Assembly: GCA_041497995.1 (NCBI GenBank)
Contig: JBGQHM010000285.1
Span: forward strand, 1 to 8,799
Direction of reading: 5' to 3'
Source of the DNA: DATKMS01 sp041497995
GTDB lineage: Bacteria > Desulfobacterota > Binatia > HRBIN30
Length of the DNA stretch: 8,799 bases
Every line of letters begins with the position of its first letter. The stretch's first letter is position 1. Positions 6,543-8,799 of the stretch are shown in pieces. The position numbers and the translations under genes were made by a program. The notes beneath the pieces are model-generated. The model made no database searches. It had not been told where the DNA came from and was given only the letters and a program-made list of their open reading frames with translations.

Positions 6543-7889
6543 ATGCACTGCCCGTCCTGCAACCACGACAACCGCGCCGAGCGCCGCTTCTGCGCGGAAT
6601 GCGGAGCCGCGCTCGCCGCGCAGTGCACCGCGTGCGGGGCGTCGAACGAGCCCGGCGAGAAATTCTGTGGCGGCTGCGGCGCGCCGTTGACGGGATCGGG
6701 CCAAACCACCGACACCCGACCCCCTACACCCGACACCCTTCCCCAAGGCGAGCGCCGCCAGCTCACGGTGCTGTTCTGCGACCTCGTCGGCTCGACGCCG
6801 CTCTCGCAGCAGCTCGACGCCGAGGAGTGGCGCGACGTCATCGGGCAGTACCAGCACGCCGCCGCTGGCGCCGTCGCGCGCTTCGGCGGCCACGTCGCCA
6901 AGAACCTCGGCGATGGGCTGCTCATCTACTTCGGCTGGCCCGTTGCACGGGAGGACGATCCGGAGCGGGCGGTGCGTGCTGGCCTGGCGATTGTCGAGGT
7001 TGTTACGTTGTTGGTTGTTAGGTTGTTAGGTGAAGACGAGCACCCTTCTTCCCTAACAACGAACAACCTAACAACCAACAACCTTTCCGTCCGCGTCGGC
7101 ATGCACACCGGCCCCGTCGTGATTGCCGACGGTGGCGAGGTCTTCGGCGAGACGGCAAACGTCGCGGCGCGCGTGCAGGGCGCAGCGGAGCCAGACACGG
7201 TGGTGATCACAGCGGCGACGCAGCGTTTAGTTGCTGGGCTGTTCGTTGTGGAAGAACGCGGTGCGCAGCACTTGAAGGGCGTGCGCGAGCCGGTGACGCT
7301 CTACCGCGTCGTGCAGCCGAGCGGGGTACGCAGCCGGCTCGACGTCGCTGCGGGACGCCTGACGCGCTTCGTCGGCCGCGAGGTCGAACTGACGATACTC
7401 GTCGATCGCTGGGAGCGGGCGCAGGACGGCGAAGGACAGAACGTCGTCGTCCTCGGCGAAGCGGGGGTCGGCAAGTCGCGGCTCGTCTACCAGCTGCACG
7501 AGCACCTGGCGGCCGTGCCCCATACGTGGCTGGAATGCAGCGCGACGCCGTATACGGAAGGCACGCCCTTCCATCCGATCATCGCGCTGGCGACGCAGGG
7601 GCTCGCGCTCGCTCCCGAGGACACCGCGGCCGAGAAGCTCGGCAAGCTCGAAGGTGGGTTGCGCGACCTCGTCTCAGTGGAGAACGTCGCCCTGCTCGCC
7701 GACTTTCTCGGTCTGCCGCCACCCACGCGGCTGCAGCTGAGCCCTGAGCTGCAGCGGCGCAAGACGATCGACCTGCTGGTGCAGTGGACCCTGTCGCTGA
7801 GCGCCACACAGCCGTTGGCCATGTTCATCGAGGACCTGCACTGGTGCGACGCGTCGACGCTGGAGCTGCTGGGGCACCTGATCGCGTAG
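6543..7889 (+). CDS. Double zinc-ribbon / class III nucleotide cyclase / AAA ATPase, truncated by a TAG
   Basis: 448 residues. Two zinc ribbons come first (C3-x2-C6 with C17-x2-C20; C28-x2-C31 with C42-x2-C45). A Pro/Thr linker (56-67) is encoded by a heptamer array. The class III cyclase domain (about 70-258) has metal Asp80 in VLFCDLVGST, Asp124 in NLGDGLL, a probable base-selecting Lys120, and FGETANVAAR with Asn206 and Arg210, so all core catalytic residues are present. Residues 152-181 are an extra insertion encoded by an inverted heptamer array. A STAND/AAA-type ATPase follows: Walker A GEAGVGKS (305-312) and Walker B MFIEDLHW (427-434). Translation ends at TAG 7887-7889, but the same frame continues with ATPase sequence (SPTARVLLLATARPEF), so the stop is premature. 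Full-length relatives run to about 1000 residues or more with C-terminal TPRs. The short product could still be a cyclase, or the gene may be dead. GAGAAG 7 nt upstream is a modest ribosome binding site. Confidence 0.85.
   Translation: MHCPSCNHDNRAERRFCAECGAALAAQCTACGASNEPGEKFCGGCGAPLTGSGQTTDTRPPTPDTLPQGERRQLTVLFCDLVGSTPLSQQLDAEEWRDVIGQYQHAAAGAVARFGGHVAKNLGDGLLIYFGWPVAREDDPERAVRAGLAIVEVVTLLVVRLLGEDEHPSSLTTNNLTTNNLSVRVGMHTGPVVIADGGEVFGETANVAARVQGAAEPDTVVITAATQRLVAGLFVVEERGAQHLKGVREPVTLYRVVQPSGVRSRLDVAAGRLTRFVGREVELTILVDRWERAQDGEGQNVVVLGEAGVGKSRLVYQLHEHLAAVPHTWLECSATPYTEGTPFHPIIALATQGLALAPEDTAAEKLGKLEGGLRDLVSVENVALLADFLGLPPPTRLQLSPELQRRKTIDLLVQWTLSLSATQPLAMFIEDLHWCDASTLELLGHLIA
6709..6743 (+). 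repeat. Heptamer array E (unit CCGACAC), single orientation
   Basis: Five consecutive 7-bp units fill exactly 35 bp: CCGACAC, CCGACCC, CCTACAC, CCGACAC, CCTTCCC. They encode residues 56-67 (TDTRPPTPDTLP) between the zinc ribbons and the cyclase domain. No reverse-complement partner array was found nearby, unlike the three inverted pairs. Confidence 0.8.
6997..7085. repeat. Inverted array pair C (unit GGTTGTT(A)) inserted in the cyclase domain
   Basis: The left arm (6997-7030) has four 7-8 bp units of type AGGTTGTT/GGTTGTT. The right arm (7052-7085) has the reverse complement (AACAACC type). The spacer (7031-7051) begins GAAGA and ends TCTTC, which extends the stem: GTTGTTAGG-T-GAAGA pairs with its complement with only one bulged T, about 14 bp. 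The array encodes residues 152-181 (including LTTNNLTTNN) between the conserved AVRAGLAIVE helix and VRVGMHTG strand, where relatives have only a short connection. The reading frame is kept. Confidence 0.9.
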
Positions 7890-8703
7890 AGCCCGACGGC
7901 GCGGGTGCTGCTCCTCGCCACGGCGCGCCCGGAGTTCACGCCGCCGTGGCCGGTGCGCTCCAACCTGACCACCGTGCAGCTCGCCCGGCTCACCAAGCGC
8001 CAGGCGCGGGAGATGGTGGAACGTACAATCGCGCAACAGCAGACCCTCCGTCATTCCCGCGAGCGACTGGTACGCCGTCGAGAGACCTGTTCGACCTCCT
8101 CTTGGCTCACTTCTTCGCCGGCCAAGCGTTGCTCTTCCAGGGTCACCTCTCCTGCAGCATTTCGAGCACAGCATCAGATTATACAATCCCCGCGAGCATG
8201 GGCCTCTGGCGGACTCGGTGGGATTCGATTCTGGCGTCAACGCCCACGCGAATGCGATCCTGTGTCACGTGTACCTTGGCCATCCCGACCGGGCATTGGT
8301 TGTGAGCGAGGCGGCGGTGGCACTGGCGAAGCGCGTGGAACATCCGTTCAGTCTGGGAATCGCTCTCTTCTGTGGTGGAGTTGTCCATATCCAGCGCGGC
8401 GAGCTCGACCGGGCACGGGAACACGCCGAAGAAGTCGTGGTTCTCGCCGAGCGGCTCGGGTTTCCGTTCTGGCTGGGAGTGGGAAGGGTTGTGCGTGGCT
8501 GGGCGCGAGTCGAATCGGGGGAGGGCGCGGCGGGCATCGCGAAAATGCAGCAGGCACTGGTCGAGCTGGCTCGGATCGGGAACGGGCTCGCACTCGGCGT
8601 CGCGCAAGCCGAGCAACAGGGGCAGCACTACTACGATGCCGAGCTCCACCGGCTGCGGGCCGAGATTTTGATTGCGGATTGCGGAATGCGGAATGCGGAA
8701 TGA
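7890..8703 (+). pseudogene. Remnant of the cyclase-ATPase: rest of ATPase core plus decayed TPR C-terminus
   Basis: This is the continuation of the upstream gene, broken several times. From 7890 to about 8024, in the same frame as the cyclase, it reads TARPEFTPPWPVRSNL to KRQAREMVE, the usual ATPase region. Homology then stops and jumps to the C-terminal TPR region, so a block of several hundred codons is missing near 8022-8080. At 8081-8150, in another frame, it reads RDLFDLLLAHFFAGQALLFQGHLS. From 8152 to 8703 a third frame continues with LQHFEHSIRLYNPREHG, then LGHPDRALVVSEAAVALAKR and LGVGRVVRGWARVESGEG. Near 8610 a further stretch of about 35-40 residues typical of relatives is missing, since ALGVAQAEQQ runs straight into GQHYYDAELHRLRAEI. 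The end (IADCGMRNAE, stop 8701-8703) is encoded by a heptamer array. ATG 8218 opens a 161-codon frame, but a separate functional gene is unlikely. Confidence 0.8.
8671..8703 (+). repeat. Heptamer array D (unit ATTGCGG/AATGCGG) at the edge of an AT-rich segment
   Basis: Five units run ATTGCGG, ATTGCGG, AATGCGG, AATGCGG, then AATGAAG, which leads directly into AT-rich DNA. They replace the expected TPR coding sequence after RLRAEIL and supply the TGA stop. If the inverted architecture of the other arrays holds, a reverse-complement arm (CCGCATT type) may lie beyond the right edge; this cannot be tested here. Confidence 0.85.
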
Positions 8704-8799
8704 AGAACATAAAGATTAAAGAAGAAAGACAAGTATTTAAATCTATAGAAAGCTTGCGAGAGATACATAGAATATTTTTTAAGAACCTTGAAAACGCGA
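8700..8799 (+). CDS. Start of an AT-rich hypothetical open frame (3' end outside window)
   Basis: The last 96 bases drop to about 28% GC in an otherwise GC-rich window. An ATG at 8700 overlaps the preceding TGA as ATGA. It opens a frame that stays open to the edge: 33 codons, starting MKNIKIKEERQVFKSIESL and ending FFKNLENA. The residues are Lys/Ile/Phe-rich and could form an amphipathic helix, but I do not recognise the family. No Shine-Dalgarno is visible apart from the purine-poor array itself. It may be a horizontally acquired gene, part of a mobile element, or foreign DNA joined by misassembly. Too little is present to decide. Confidence 0.35.
   Translation, partial: MKNIKIKEERQVFKSIESLREIHRIFFKNLENA

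Noticed and set aside
8049..8064. Partial REP-like sequence (CGTCATTCCCGCGAG)
   Set aside because: Only one half-site resembling a common GTCATTCCCGCG repeat is present, with no matching inverted half; it lies near the deletion junction but is too short to call.
7674..8240. Minus-strand open frame of 188 codons over the ATPase end
   Set aside because: Its sequence is antisense to recognisable ATPase and TPR remnants and has no family resemblance.
7784..8305. Separate plus-strand gene of 173 codons
   Set aside because: Its first part is out of frame with the recognisable ATPase sequence; only 8081-8150 of it matches the TPR region, so it is a frameshifted fragment of the pseudogene.

Overview
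This is a high-GC window (except its last ~100 bases) from what looks like an uncultured bacterium with a Gram-negative-type cell plan. The content is a secreted pectinacetylesterase-family hydrolase, a paired M16 peptidase, a TMTC-like membrane/TPR protein, and a zinc-ribbon/nucleotide-cyclase/ATPase protein. This combination resembles Binatota and other former 'Deltaproteobacteria' metagenome lineages, but the taxonomic guess is inference from protein flavour only.

Layout. On the minus strand, read right to left from 6370, lies a compact gene run: a catalytic M16 peptidase with its HxxEH zinc motif (6370-4994), a non-catalytic M16 partner (4994-3585) joined by a TGATG stop/start overlap, and a polytopic TMTC-like protein with C-terminal TPRs (3549-1726). 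After a 120-bp gap with its own promoter-like sequence and a strong Shine-Dalgarno follows a secreted pectinacetylesterase-family protein (1605 to beyond the left edge). It carries two copies of a cysteine-containing helical repeat ahead of the hydrolase domain. On the plus strand, divergent from the M16 genes, is a zinc-ribbon + class III cyclase + AAA ATPase gene (6543-7889). It stops early at a TAG; the remnants of its C-terminal TPR region continue to 8703 with a large deletion, a frameshift and a smaller deletion. The last ~96 bases are strikingly AT-rich (about 28% GC) and hold the start of an unrelated open frame.

The most unusual signal is a set of five short arrays built on 7-bp units, each with a different unit. 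Three form the same architecture: an array of about 5-6 units (34-42 bp), a 16-32 bp spacer, then the reverse-complement array, making a long imperfect hairpin. They sit inside or exactly at the edges of genes. One supplies the stop codon, the whole 35-bp intergenic gap and the start codon between two genes (3481-3589). One encodes both the basic and the hydrophobic part of a signal peptide (4886-4984). One is an in-frame insertion in the cyclase domain (6997-7085). The two single arrays encode an interdomain linker (6709-6743) and the broken end of the cyclase-ATPase remnant, where the AT-rich segment begins (8671-8703).

Functionally, the M16 pair should act as a two-subunit exported zinc peptidase, the TMTC-like protein as a membrane glycosyltransferase-type or envelope factor, and the pectinacetylesterase-like protein as an exported esterase. 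No pathway linking them can be read from the sequence. No rRNA, tRNA, CRISPR array or transposase gene was seen.
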